Source of the DNA: Hypoxylon rubiginosum
Lineage: Eukaryota > Ascomycota > Sordariomycetes > Xylariales > Hypoxylaceae
Assembly: GCA_902806565.1 (NCBI GenBank)
Contig: CADCXA010000053.1
Span: 868,001-932,000 of the forward strand
Direction of reading: 5' to 3'
Length of the DNA stretch: 64,000 nt
A model generated the notes under the pieces. That model saw nothing but the letters and a program-made list of their open reading frames with translations, did not search any database and was not told the origin of the DNA. The translations under genes and the position numbers were made by a program. Positions 11,220 through 25,008 of the stretch are shown here, piece by piece. Numbering within the stretch: position 1 is the stretch's first letter; the number at the start of each line of letters is the position of its first letter.

Positions 11220-12113
11220 ATGGCACCAACCATTGTGCTGATAACTGGGGCTAACAGGGGTATCGGAAATGGCCTCCTTCAGCTCTACCTGGCGAAGCCA
11301 AATCATACAATCATTACTGCCAACCGCGATCCGGAACACCCGAGCTCCAAGGAGTTGACCGAGCTACCCAAAGCCGAAGGCACCTCACTAATTATTGTCA
11401 AGATCGATGCTACTGTTCGCACCGACCCTTCAGATGCTGTGAAGTCCCTTCGATCCCGAGGCATCGACTATATCGACATTGTTATTGCCAATGCCGGCAT
11501 TAGGCTATCCGGGCCGATGGTGCGTGATGTCGAAGCCGACGAGATTCAGAAGCACATCGTCGTCAACGTCTACGGCTTCCTCTGGCTTTTCCAAGCTTTT
11601 CGCTCCTTGTTGATGGAAGCGAGAGCCCCAACATGGGTGACTATCGGTTCCTCCGCCGCATATCTAACGGTAAGTTCAGCATCATTCAACCCCAGCCTCC
11701 TTGCATTTTACTAACAAGGTGACTTAGTGAGTAGCTCAATGTTCTGTCTATACCGACTCATTCTCGCCTAACTTTGCTATTTCGTATAGAAACATGATTT
11801 CCTTCCCAAACGCCGCATATGCGCCAACAAAGCTCATGGGACACTGGTATACTAAGACAATACATGGCGAAGAGCCGTGGCTCACAGCGTTCCCTATCGA
11901 CCCAGGGTAAGTTGTGGATCATATAATCGACTCGGTGCTAGAAATTGTGCTTACTTCTGCTCCAGTTGGGTTCAGACGAAGCTTGGAGGTGACGCAGCTC
12001 CAGTTACGGTAGAGGAGAGTGCTGCTGGAATGATCAAAGTCATCGACGCTGCTACTCGAGAAACCCATAGCGGGAAACTATGGGACTACAATGGCAATGA
12101 AGTTCCATGGTGA
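11220..12113 (+). CDS. Short-chain dehydrogenase/reductase, uncertain splice
   Basis: The classical SDR fold is evident. It starts MAPTIVLITGANRGIGNGL with the TGxxxGIG cofactor motif, then has IDIVIANAGI (NAG), SSAAYLT with the catalytic Ser region, and NAAYAPTKLMG with YxxxK. The end is WVQTKLGGDAAPVTVEESA, as in aflatoxin-ketoreductase-like SDRs of about 240 residues. The substrate cannot be read from sequence. Exon 1 is 11220-11669 and the last is 11966-12113, joined from 11906 in frame. The middle join is a problem: splicing 11669 directly to 11790 shifts the frame by one. An 11-base micro-exon at 11735-11745 (with a weak GTCTAT donor) would restore it and give 241 residues. Otherwise the gene carries a frameshift. 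A CT-rich promoter lies just upstream. Confidence 0.75.
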
Positions 12114-12871
12114 TGGCTATAATTCCGCGAACAGCATGTCTATCTCCGTATACCATATACATAATTCCTTTGTAGAGCCGACTAAGCTTATTGAATAAAC
12201 TTGGCGAATGTAGAATTGTAGAACTCTTAAACTATGTGAATATGTAAATCTTGAAGGTAGTATTCCATGTTTGATCTAACGGCTGGCGTTCTCATAAGGC
12301 ACTTAGGATCCTGATCTTGTAAGGTACTAGGTAGGTAGGTAGGTATCGTTATGTTGTCATGCTAGGCGAGATGTCGTAAAAACGTGAGCTTCCGAAAGTC
12401 AGGGGTTAGCTGCCCAGCTTTGAGCCAATCATAAGGAATTCTGTTGGTCCCGCCTCCTGAATTAGGGAATACCCCAGGGCTAAACAGCCCTTAATGCAGG
12501 TAAGCAGTACCTGTAAGCATTACCGTGCAGCTTACTCTGCATGGGTCTATTCACGCAATCGCTTGCTTACCTCTCGTTAGGTAGGTACTTTTTCTTAATG
12601 CTATACTGCTAGGCTTCTCGCTGGATGGTACGAATTACTGAGTATAGAAACGGTACCTTTTAAAGTTATGTATCTTGTTGCACGAATACAAGGCTTCAAT
12701 GCGCTGGTTATAGGGCTGGTTATGAGTTTAACCCTGATTTTTAAATTCATAGAAAGGGGGCGGCACAAGACCTTAGATCTGTCTTCGATATCATCACCAA
12801 CGCCTCAATTTAGTTTCACTTATAGATGATAATATAAGAGGCAGACAATAACGATGGTTATTTATCGGATT
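12114..12871. other. Convergent spacer SDR/GH43
   Basis: Noncoding. Contains an AGGT tetranucleotide run at 12329-12346 and further TAGGTAGGTA text near 12579. No gene or structural RNA was recognised. Confidence 0.5.
12329..12346. repeat. AGGT microsatellite
   Basis: About four and a half copies of the tetranucleotide AGGT in tandem, within the spacer between the SDR and GH43 genes. Confidence 0.8.
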
Positions 12872-15158
<2,287 letters not shown>

Positions 15159-15818
15159 TGTATGATGCTATCAGATATCTATACCGACGGTATGTACTTA
15201 CAATCAAATCCAATTCTACTTGGAAAGGGTTTACCTCTATTAAGCAGTTAAATCAGAGCGGGCACACGGAAAGCATCCCCGCACGTCTTTACTCCAGCAT
15301 CATACTCACCGGGTAAAAGGGCTGGATAATTTGGACCCAATCCCCCTAGCTTGAAGAAAATAGTCGGCGAACGATCAGCCGAATTCAACATTCACGGTTA
15401 AGCTCGAAAGTAAGTCATATTATTAGTCTTAGCAAGACTTCAAATGTTATTTTTATCTCAAAGCATCTCTTCAACAATTTCTTCGAGTTCTTCGATTGCA
15501 TGCCAGAACCTGATGGGTGTTAGCTTTATACATAGTTGGGCGTCATACCTCGTAATTGGAATCCCTCTGTACCTAGGTAGCTGACATAGGAAAAGCAGAG
15601 ATGGGATCAGCTGAGACGTTGGGACAAAGATAGGTGCCGAAAGCTGTCATTCCAGTGGCGATGTTCTTCGACCGACGTAGTGGCAACTCACGCCAAAGGT
15701 CTCTCGGGAGCTCGAGCAGGTCAGACTTAATTACAGGAGTATCAGAAGCAAGAACAACACCGAGTATATCATGACAGCAATCACTACTACTAAGAAGAAT
15801 CTATCATAGGAGCGAATA
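15159..15818. promoter_or_regulatory. Upstream region of the GH43 gene
   Basis: 660 bases between the transporter stop and the GH43 start. It includes the CreA-type hexamer CCCCGC near 15280 and an ACCTAGGT palindrome at 15571-15578. No gene is seen. The CreA reading rests on a short consensus only. Confidence 0.4.
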
Positions 15819-18018
15819 TTACGGCAAACGATTTGCAAACTCGGGTTCCGCGTACTCAACCGTCACGCCTGCCTGGCTCTTGGCATGGGCAGTAGCAGCG
15901 CCGCCGTCACCGCCAACGTTCGCATCTTCCTTGTCGAATAGCTTTGCAATCTCTTCCAGAGGTATGCCCTGCAAACTATGTTAGCTATATGATCGTGGTA
16001 TAAATTCTATGGGTATCCAGCCTGATAGGCACCCTCACCTTTGTTTCGACCCAAAGAAAGTACACAACTACAAACTCAACGCAAAGCCAGATGCAGTAGA
16101 ACTAAAGAGCACGAGTTAGCACCGTCATGTCTGAGATGCCGTGGGACATGCTGGACTTACGATATAGAATTTCCACCCTATGTTCTGGATGCCAATTGGG
16201 TTCACATACTGATTGAGCACTTTGAAAGTCAGACATATCATAGCAATCAATTATTTGCGACGCCTACCATTGGTTGATACACCGAAAAAGGTGAGCTGCA
16301 GTCCCTTAGCACGAAGCTGGTACGGGAGAATCTCGACAGGATACGCAATGACGAGGCCCTGCCTAAAGTCAAGAGTTAGTTCTGTGACTTCATCTTTACC
16401 ACCGCGGAGGATTCAAGTCGAGTCCATACTCACCATCCACAGTTGAATGCAGTGTAGAAGAGGAAGATCATGACGAGGACACCTTTTGCCATACCCGGAT
16501 TCTGGGTGTCAGCGTAGCGAGCAGAAAAGACCGTCCAGAGTGCGAAGATGATAATCATGGCTCCGGTGCTGCCAAGGGCCATCGGACGTCGACCTATGCG
16601 GTCAATGTTAAATGCGGCCCATAGGGCAACGATAAAGTTCCAGATCTGTAGACCGCCGTTGAGCCCGGCTTGCTCATTGCCATTAGTGATGCCGATTGTT
16701 TCGAGAACGGGGACGAGATAGTAACTGATCAGACCATTGCCACTCCACTGTGAGAAGAACCCCTGGATGTAACAGATGAGAGCCCGCTTCCGGTTCCCCG
16801 GCGTGCGGAAGAGCTCGGCCCAGCCGCGGTTGCTGTGTTCCTTCTCGAGGGCTAGTGTCTCCTTTATCTCAAGATACTCCGCTGCTACAAAGTCTGTCAT
16901 GACATCCTCACCGTGGTAGTGCTTGAGAATCTCGAGTGCCTCTTCGTGGCGGTCCTTGTTGATAAAGTAGCGAGGGGACTACAGGAGGAAATGCTCAGTC
17001 AGCAAGGGCTCAGGATGAAATTATTGACGAATCCACGACGCACCTCGGGTACCAACCAGATCAAGGCTATCTGAAGGATGGCGACCGCTCCTTGTAACAT
17101 TGAAGGAATCCTCCATGCCCATGACGAGTTGATGTTTCTAGGGGGTCGATCAGTCTGAGTGGACATCCGACAGGGCAAGGGGCAGTTGATACATAGTGCC
17201 AAAAGTCACCCATGCAGCTATGATGCTCCCAAAGTACCTGGAATTGAGCTATTAGCCTTGTTTAAGTATTCCTCAATTTATCCGACATACCAGTTGGCGT
17301 TATACATAGCCGTGACGTGTGCACGATGTTGAGTGTGCGCTAGTTCCGTGACAAGTAACGGACAGTTGCCTTGGGAGATGGTGACTGGTAAAGTAAGTAA
17401 TAGTAACGTCAAAATAGATGAATAGAGCAGTTAAGAACTTACCCCCGATTCCGAGAAGGATACGCGAGACGATAAACATAGGAACTGTTGTAAGTTTAGC
17501 ACTCGCTAATTCCTGGGTCATAAGGAGTGGGTTTCCTGTGTCCTAAAGACTCCTCACAGTTCTGAGCGGCACTCTGTAAGATGGCACCAATAATAGTAAC
17601 GATGTTTCCGCACGCAACGCCCCGTCGACGCCCGATATGGTCGGCGAAGTAGGCGCCCCAGGGAAAGGGGAAGACGGCGAGCAGAGCACCAATGGAAAAA
17701 GACAGGTTATAGAGCGCCAGAAGGGAGCCACGAGGACGATTAAAAAAGTTCTGCCATTCTTGGCTAGTCTGCAGGGCATTCATCATGCTGCCATCGTATC
17801 CTTCCGCCCACGATCCCAAGAGAGGGATAATCAGGAGGAAGTAGAGGTTACGGAGGTTACGGTGCTTCCACCATGTCACCTAAAATATCTCCATTAGTAG
17901 CTGCCTGTATTTGGAAGGCAACTAAAGGATCAAACATGAGCCGTACTCTAGGATACTCTTTCCCCGCAAGAGTAAAATGGTCGGGATTGGGCCGTTTGAA
18001 AGCATTGAGCAGGCCCAT
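15819..18018 (-). CDS. MFS sugar transporter, lactose-permease-like
   Basis: Eleven exons give 526 residues in frame: 18018-17947, 17879-17558, 17484-17443, 17384-17291, 17237-17193, 17137-17044, 16978-16434, 16362-16268, 16219-16161, 16101-16039 and 15968-15819. Sugar-porter signatures are present: GYDGSMMNALQ in TM1, DHIGRRRGV between TM2 and TM3, VPESPRY after TM6, DRIGRRPM in the second half, and WVETKGIPLEEI after TM12. About twelve hydrophobic segments are visible. Fungal members of this subgroup (LAC12/cellodextrin-type) import disaccharides, or sometimes monosaccharides, by proton symport. Flanked by GH43 and a divergent GH2 enzyme, it most likely imports plant-wall oligosaccharides. 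The ATG chosen gives MGLLNAFKRPNPDHF. Confidence 0.92.
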
Positions 18019-18633
18019 GGCTGTAGAGACGTAGATATTTTTGTGCATATGCGTATGCAAGTCAGCCGATGTTCCACAGACTGCAGCATGTCGGTCACGG
18101 CTACATATTTATATTCATCCCCGTGGGGAAGGCGATCTTAGAATCCTCAAAGGTTACCCCCGCATTGTACGCTGGGCCATATGTCTGGAATCATAGGGTC
18201 AGTCCCCCTTTTGGTTGGTTTACCGAGTCCACCGAATTAACCTAGGGCATTTCCTTTTACAGCATCTAACACATGCAGCATATCCCTCTTGGAAGGTTTG
18301 CCGAGTGTTGGCATTGATCAACCAATGGAAGAAGTTAGTGTTTCGTCTGTGAAAAGAGAAACAAGGAAAAGCCCAGAGCTAGTTTCCATATGAAGTATGT
18401 TACACCCGAGTTAGGCCGTTTATAGAACGAGTGGATCAGTATAACAATCACTACCGGCGGATCCATACGGCAGATTGCAGCTCATGTCGGGTACCTCTAT
18501 ATAATTTAGGGCACTAAGTACAAGCGATGGTACAAGAAGGTCAAATCACCTTTCAAAGAAGATAAAATAACCTGTTCATCATCGGCTGCTCCTCAAGTCC
18601 TAGGCAGGAATCAGTTCAACTGCAGTCAAGAAC
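18019..18633. promoter_or_regulatory. Shared divergent promoter, transporter/GH2
   Basis: This 615-base spacer lies between the divergent starts of the transporter and beta-mannosidase genes, so both promoters are here. Two CreA-type hexamers (SYGGRG) occur close together: GTGGGG at 18123-18128 and CCCCGC at 18158-18163. That would fit carbon catabolite repression of a polysaccharide-use module. The sites are short, so chance occurrence is not excluded. Confidence 0.5.
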
Positions 18634-21389
18634 ATGGCTAGCAAAGCACTCGTACTTAGTCGCAGTCCTATCGAGGTTGGCTGGGTCTTCAAGGAAGCTA
18701 GCTCTGAGCAGCCATTCCGCCCCGTCTCCCAGTTTCCTACCGTGACCCACCTCGACCTCATGTACCACAGCTTGATACCCGACCCCGCAAGAAACAAGAA
18801 TGCTCGCGATGTGCAGTGGGTTGGAGAGCGGGAGTGGATCTACAAGACTACGTTTGACTTTGCTGAACTAAGTAACAAGGACGGCAATGGCCACGATAAG
18901 AATGGTGCACGCCATGTGCTCGTGTTTGAAGGCCTTGATACGCACTGCCGCATCAGCCTCAACGGAGAGCTTCTCCTGAGATCCGACAACATGTTCCTCG
19001 AATGGCGCATCGACGTCACCGACAAGCTACGCACAGGACCCAATGACCTGGAACTCTACTTCGAGTCGACGTTTCTCATCGGCAAGGTACTTTTCTAGAC
19101 ACATTCTTCTTCAGTCGGTCTAAGTGAGAAGATACTAAGATCTGGCGATCAGCAACTGGAAAAAGACCAGGGATTCAAGAACTTGTACTGGAACGGCGAT
19201 TCTTCCCGAATGAACGTTAGGAAAGTACCGTGTCATTACGGCTGGGACTGGTACGTAAATTTCCGTCCTGTCTTATCATGCATAGTATGACATGAGTGGC
19301 GCTCCTCAGATTGACGCCATGACCATGCAGGGGGCCAACACTACTAACTGCTGGGCCATGGAGACCAATCTACCTCGAAACTTTCGCGACTCGAATCTCA
19401 GATCTAGGAATCGATGTCGAGGTGCTCGATACACTCGATACGGCGATCATTACGGTTAGCATCGAACTTGAAGGCACGGACGTCGATATTGCAAGCACTT
19501 TACTCGAGATCTCGGACCCGTCAGGCCGGAAGATTGACCAGGGAGAGATCCAAGGCCGCGGATCCTGCCGCTTCATTGTACAGAATCCCAGCCTGTGGTA
19601 TCCGCTGGGCTATGGAAAACAGCCGCTCTACGCTTTTACGGCCACGATTGAGGGTGGCCTGCACAAGGTATCAAAACGTGCTGGGCTTCGATTGGTTGAA
19701 CTGGTGCAACGACCGCTTCCTGGCCAGAAGGGCCTTACCTTCTTCTTCCGTGTGAACAATATCCCGATATACTCCCAAGGCACCGACTGGATCCCTCCCG
19801 ATGTCTTCCTCCCACGTATGACATTACAAAAGTATCGTGACTGGCTGACGTGGGCCGCAAGGGGTAATCAGAATATGATTCGAGTGTGGGGCGGAGGTAT
19901 CTATGAGGATGACCGGTTCTACGACACATGCGACGAGCGCGGCATACTTATCTGGCAGGATTTCATGATGGGATGCGGCGCCTATCCCTACCATGACTAC
20001 TTGGTACAATCCATAAAGGCTGAGGCCGAGTACAACGTCCGCCGGCTCCGACATCACCCTTGCATCGTTCTATGGTGTGGTAACAACGAGGACTACATGT
20101 TCGCTGAGTTACACCATCTCGAATACGACCCGAAAGATGATAATCCAGAACACTGGATCAAGGGTAACTTTCCAGGGAGATATTATTATGAGGTCACACT
20201 CAAGCAAGTGACGGAGACATTAACACCTCGGATCCCCTACCACCTCTCTAGTCCTTACGGCGGAACATACTCTAATGATCCAACCGTAGGCGACATTCAT
20301 TCGTGGCGTGTGTGGATGGCAGATCAGCCACGGTACCCGTATCAAGACTACGAGAAGCTTACGGGCAGGTTTGTAAGCGAGTTCGGGATGAAATCATTTC
20401 CTTGCTTACGCACAATCAACGCGCTCATTGACGATCCGGCCGAGCGGCATCCACAGTCGGACACGATGGATATGTGGCATATGGCGCCCGAAGACCAACG
20501 CACCATCTCCATGTACCTAGTCGACAACCTACGCCACGGCAATGACATCGAGGCCTACAGCTGGGCGACGCAGACCATCCAGGCCGAGTCGACAGACTAC
20601 AGCTCACGGGCATTCCGGCGGCTCTGGCGTGGCTCCGGTAAGGAGGAGTGCGCCGGCTGCCTTATATGGCAACTCAACGACTGCTATCCAGCAGTGAGCT
20701 GGTCACTCCTCGACAGTGCCATGCGGCCGAAGTTAGCCTACTACGTTAGCCGGCGCAACTATGCTTCCATTCTTGTAGGTGCAACACGACGTGTGGTCGA
20801 GGAAAAGGCCAACGAGTTCACTCACGTCGATATCAAGCGAACCGCCTACGCCGAGCTTTGGGCCTCCAATCTAACCCTCGACCCAGTTGACGTAGATCTT
20901 GAGATCGGGTTTGTAACCGTATCCGGAGGTTCGTGCATCCACAATGAAACCAGAGCCGTAACCCTTTTACCCAACCGTTCGACGGAGTTAGGAAGAGCCG
21001 ACTTTCCGGATTCATATCGGGATAGCTCTACCGCCTCAAGCCTAGTAGTACATCTCCGGCTGCGTGAACGACGTGGCTCGCAGCGTGTACTCGCGCGTTA
21101 CACCGAATTTCCACAGCCATTGCGACGCCACGATTTCAGCGGCGCCAAAGTGTTTATAAGGCCTCTAGACGATGGTCGATCGTGGGCGGTGGGCGCGGGC
21201 GGTGGTGTGGCCAAGGCAGTGGAGCTGAGTGTTGCCACGGATGATGACAACCTCGTTGACGCATGTCTGTTTAGTGACAATTACCTCGATCTTGTCCCCG
21301 GCGATGATCAAATTATCACCATCGATGTCAATGTTTTAGGGAAGATCCCGCAAGGAGGTCTAACCCTGATAGAGAAGCACTACGGCTGA
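18634..21389 (+). CDS. mndB: GH2 beta-mannosidase (type B)
   Basis: Exons 18634-19086, 19153-19250 and 19331-21389 encode 869 residues. There is no signal peptide, as expected for the intracellular beta-mannosidase B group. Conserved segments include LYWNGDSSRMNVRKV, the join CHYGWDWGPTL across intron 2, and RVWGGGIYEDDRFYDTCDE. The acid/base Glu lies in WCGNNEDY (codon 20088-20090) and the nucleophile Glu in VSEFGMKSFP (codon 20379-20381). The enzyme hydrolyses terminal beta-1,4-mannosyl residues of manno-oligosaccharides, here probably after their import by the neighbouring transporter. The length equals typical fungal MndB. All catalytic motifs are intact. Confidence 0.95.
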
Positions 21390-21489
21390 TATACAGCAGT
21401 TGTGTTTACCGTCTCGAAAAGTTGAGTGGTCCGTTTACCGCCGCTTAGCAGTTCTTAGCAGTTCTTAGCAGGTGAGACGTGAAGTGTGG

Positions 21490-22175
21490 CGCGCGGCATA
21501 TAATATGCCATTGTGACAGGTAAGTTGATTCAATGCCTCGAGCGACGCTGTAGTCGATCCAATACGAGACAAATATTCCCTTGCGTTTTAGTATCACCAC
21601 CTTGTGGCTTTTATATGGGGCACTCACAAATGTGTAAAGCCACTGAAAAAAGATCCGACTTGGCCACGCAGTTCTTTCGGCATCATCTCGCTATTGAAGC
21701 CGCCCCCAGCCCAAGCCCGGCGACCAATCTTGCGACGTAGAAAGCGGCGACAGAATGCCTATTAATCGTCTGAATCGCTGCCTCAATGCAAAAGACAAAG
21801 GAGGAAATCATCAATGATTTCTTTCGACCCAATTCGTCAGACAGGGACCACGCAATGCAGCAGGCTAGAAAGCCGCCCAGCTGCTGAAGGCCCACCGAAA
21901 GCGAATTCGTATGTGTCTTGTCAACAACTGCCATATCAACAGTCCGATTGAAAAGAGAACAACGTCAAAACACCACCTGCAATGGGATTCAGTCAAGACT
22001 ACATGCCTTTTAGGGTACGACTGATAATGTTATATTTCACTCACCAACGCTAGAACTGAGTTAGTATATACAGCTAGGGGTAACTCGCAAGGCTACGAGA
22101 TTTGGGGGAAGTTCAAAGTATTTACATTCCACTGTGGTATCCGGGAACAAATCCGCCCATGCATACTACAGCGCC
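21490..22175 (-). pseudogene. Broken MFS sugar/quinate transporter fragment
   Basis: Read on the minus strand, sugar-porter pieces follow in order. VVCMGGFVPGYHSG (first membrane segment) lies near 22130-22170. GLQQLGGFLACCIAWSLSDE and LGRKKSLMISSF lie at 21800-21900. ARLVAGLGLGAAS is followed by a small deletion/frameshift, then MMPKELRGQVGSFFQWLYTF. After an intact-looking intron comes FVSYWIDYSVARG at 21545-21590. Homology stops there, so the second half of the transporter is missing. The family match is to quinate/hexose permeases. It retains introns, so it decayed in place rather than arriving as a processed copy. Confidence 0.8.
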
Positions 22176-23033
22176 CAGCTAATAGGCCCGGATTTTCCCC
22201 CAACGTCACTGTACCTGACAACCGGTCATCTTCGCTAGATCGCTGAAGTAAATACTGGGTTTCGTCAATGATATCCTGGAAATTCTATGGCATTTTTAAC
22301 TCTAAATTGTACAGTTGATAAACCCTTGCTGCAAGGGTTGATCGATTTCAACTTATCCAGCGCACAGAGGGACGTCAGTCGCGCTCAAACAGGGAAATCT
22401 CTGTTAGTTAGGATATATTAGGTCACCATTCAGAGCATCGGATGACCGATGGCCGAGTATCTCCAAGCATCTTCTTAGCGGAAGCCTGCGGGGAAGCTTC
22501 AAGGATTAATGACCCGAATCTGGGGCCGAACTTAGCTCTGTGGTTTCCAAGTGGGGGATCATAAAGGGTATCCAATGAAGAGTGCCATAGGCCGAGCCAC
22601 CGAGCATCTCGGGACTCGCTGACCCTAATAGCGGGTCAACGGCTATGTTGGTGAGGCCAGCATCGTGGTCCAACTCCACCGTACCTACAGTAGCGGATGC
22701 TAAGAGAGCTGTTAATCAGCTCATCATCGCGGTCCAGACGACTAATTATCGGCTTTACACGCGACCTGTTTGAGTTGGGCTGTCTATCAGCAATTGCGAC
22801 ATCGCTGTGGGGAGCGACGACGCCGGACAACTTCAATTATCTTGACTATTATATATATTCACTGCGGCTTGGATGCTTTGCAGCAACTAGGGTAGCTCAT
22901 ATTCCTTCCAATAAGTAACGCAAGAATTAATACCCCTAGAACTTTTAGCATATATCGGTAGAATAAGCCACCATCGCTTATTATATCGTACCCCTGAAAG
23001 AACGAAGACAGGGCTAAGTTCGACGAGGAGATC
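22176..23033. other. Upstream region of the sulfatase gene
   Basis: About 860 bases without a supported gene. Open frames here lack recognisable domains. It presumably holds the sulfatase promoter and decayed 5' sequence of the neighbouring MFS relic. Confidence 0.45.
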
Positions 23034-24854
23034 ATGGCGTCAGGGAAGAGACCGAACTTTCTCATTGCTCTAGCCGACGATCTGGGATTCTCAGACGTCG
23101 CTCCGTTCGGTGGAGAAATCAACACGCCAAATGTCGACAAGCTCGCCAAGAATGGAATACGGTTCACGGACTTCCATGCCGCTGCGGCATGCTCGCCGTC
23201 GCGAGCTATGATCATGACCGGCACCGACCACCATATAGCAGGCCTGGGAAACTTGGTCGAATGGACTAACATCTCTGGTCAGAACGATCCGAATGGAACA
23301 ATGTCGACCGCCGTTCAGCGTGGCATGCCCGGGTATGAGGGATACCTCAACGAACGAGTTGTCGCTCTTCCCGAGATGCTGCGTGATGCTGGTTATCTGA
23401 CCCTCATGTCCGGCAAGTGGCACTTGGGCCTAACTCCGGAACGGAGTCCTAAAGCCCGGGGTTTTGAGAGGAGCTTCGCGCATCTCCCGGCGTGTAGTAA
23501 CCACTACGGATACGAGCCCCAACTGGAAGGCATGGATAAGATCCCAGAGTTTATGACGATGAGTTTTATCGCCCTACACAGCGAAGACGGCGAGTACGTG
23601 AGGAAGCTGCCTGAAGGATGGTACTCCTCTAACGAATACGGCGACAAGATGGTGCAATACCTCAAAGACCGGAATGAGAGCAAGGATGAGCGGCCATTCT
23701 TCGCCTACCTACCATTCACAGCGCCTCACTGGCCCTTGCAGGCTCCCCAGGAATACATCAAGAAGTATCGCGGCGTATACAACGATGGCCCCGAGGCTCT
23801 ACGCCAGAAGCGTCTCCAACGCCTCAAGGATCTCGGCATGGTCCCACAGGACGTTGAGCCGCATCCAGTTGTAGCCGAAGAAGTGAAGGAGTGGAACGAC
23901 ATGAGCGAGGAAGAGCGAGCCAACTCCTGTCGAGCCATGGAATGCTTCGCCGGTATGGTGGAGTGCATAGACGCCAACGTGGGGAAGGTGATGGACTATC
24001 TCGAGGAAATTGGCGAGCTAGATAACACCTTCATCTGCTTTCTCTCGGACAATGGCGCCGAAGGGGCTGCCTACGAAGCGTACCCTATCGTGCAGAGCAC
24101 TATGCTGCAGCACTTACAGAAATACTACAACAATCATATCGACAATCTCGGAAACGGAGATTCATTCATCTGGTACGGGCCGAGGTGGGCGCAGGCCGCC
24201 ACTGCACCGAGCAGACTGTACAAGGCGTACACGACCGAAGGCGGCGTCCGTGTTCCGTACGTGATGAAGCCGCCGGCGAACTTCGAAGGGAAATTCGAGC
24301 CCGGCAGCATAACGCACCAGTTCGCGACGGTGATGGACCTCGCGCCTACGATCCTAGATATGGCCGGCGTCAAACACCCGGCTCCCACATATCAGGGCCG
24401 AGAAGTCGTCCCGATAAGAGGCAAGTCTATGGTTCCTTACCTGGAAAAGAAGGCGGAGACTATCCACGAGAAAGACTTTATCAACGGATGGGAGACGTGC
24501 GGGCGAGCGGCGTGTAGAAAGGGCGACTGGAAGATTGTGTTCATCCCTAAGCCTAAGGGTCCGGAACGCTGGCAGCTGTATAATCTCGCCAAGGACCCTG
24601 GCGAGGTGCACGACCTTGCGGAGCAGGAGCCCGAGCGACTCAAGGAATTGGTGAAGCTATGGGACCAGTATGTCTTGGAGACGGGTGTTATCCCGTTGTC
24701 GCCGGATCTGGGGAACTGGATGGCCGCTATGGAGGAGCAGATGCCTGAAAATGCGTGGATCGAGTACGAGTACTGGAAGGATGGTGCTAGGGATGACCCA
24801 GCCAAGTTCACGAAGGAAATTCCAAAGTTCCAGAGACAAGTCAAGGCAATCTAA
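23034..24854 (+). CDS. Intronless arylsulfatase, bacterial AtsA-like
   Basis: A single exon encodes 606 residues with no signal peptide. RPNFLIALADDLGFSDVAPF supplies the metal-binding Asp pair (residues 15-16). CSPSRAMIMTGTDHH is the sulfatase signature: Cys53 would be oxidised to formylglycine, with Pro55 and Arg57 in place. SGKWHLG and FLSDNGAEG supply further active-site Lys/His and Asp/Asn. The C-terminus (YNLAKDPGEVHDLAEQEPER, LVLETGVIPL-like) matches class I arylsulfatases such as Pseudomonas AtsA. It hydrolyses sulfate esters; the substrate is unknown. All neighbouring enzymes have introns, so the uninterrupted 1.8-kb frame is consistent with transfer from bacteria, though many fungal sulfatases share this form. 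It sits beside the glycosidase cluster. Confidence 0.93.
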   Translation: MASGKRPNFLIALADDLGFSDVAPFGGEINTPNVDKLAKNGIRFTDFHAAAACSPSRAMIMTGTDHHIAGLGNLVEWTNISGQNDPNGTMSTAVQRGMPGYEGYLNERVVALPEMLRDAGYLTLMSGKWHLGLTPERSPKARGFERSFAHLPACSNHYGYEPQLEGMDKIPEFMTMSFIALHSEDGEYVRKLPEGWYSSNEYGDKMVQYLKDRNESKDERPFFAYLPFTAPHWPLQAPQEYIKKYRGVYNDGPEALRQKRLQRLKDLGMVPQDVEPHPVVAEEVKEWNDMSEEERANSCRAMECFAGMVECIDANVGKVMDYLEEIGELDNTFICFLSDNGAEGAAYEAYPIVQSTMLQHLQKYYNNHIDNLGNGDSFIWYGPRWAQAATAPSRLYKAYTTEGGVRVPYVMKPPANFEGKFEPGSITHQFATVMDLAPTILDMAGVKHPAPTYQGREVVPIRGKSMVPYLEKKAETIHEKDFINGWETCGRAACRKGDWKIVFIPKPKGPERWQLYNLAKDPGEVHDLAEQEPERLKELVKLWDQYVLETGVIPLSPDLGNWMAAMEEQMPENAWIEYEYWKDGARDDPAKFTKEIPKFQRQVKAI

Positions 24855-24974
24855 CGTACTTACATCTATTTTTACTTATTTATCTTAAACAGACCAATAC
24901 ACGTATATCCACGTAAATGCTTGCTATCACATCATCGTATGCATTTTATATTAATACCTTGAGGTATGTAGGTG

Positions 24975-25000
24975 GGTACCTAGGTACCTACCTAGGTATG
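24975..25000. repeat. Double TACCTAGGTA palindrome
   Basis: Two ACCTAGGT palindromes (24978-24985 and 24990-24997) lie 12 bases apart in a GTACCTAGGTACCTACC context, just downstream of the sulfatase and next to the stop of the following ORF. The same octamer recurs in other spacers of the window. Confidence 0.75.
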
Positions 25001-25008
25001 TATGCTCT

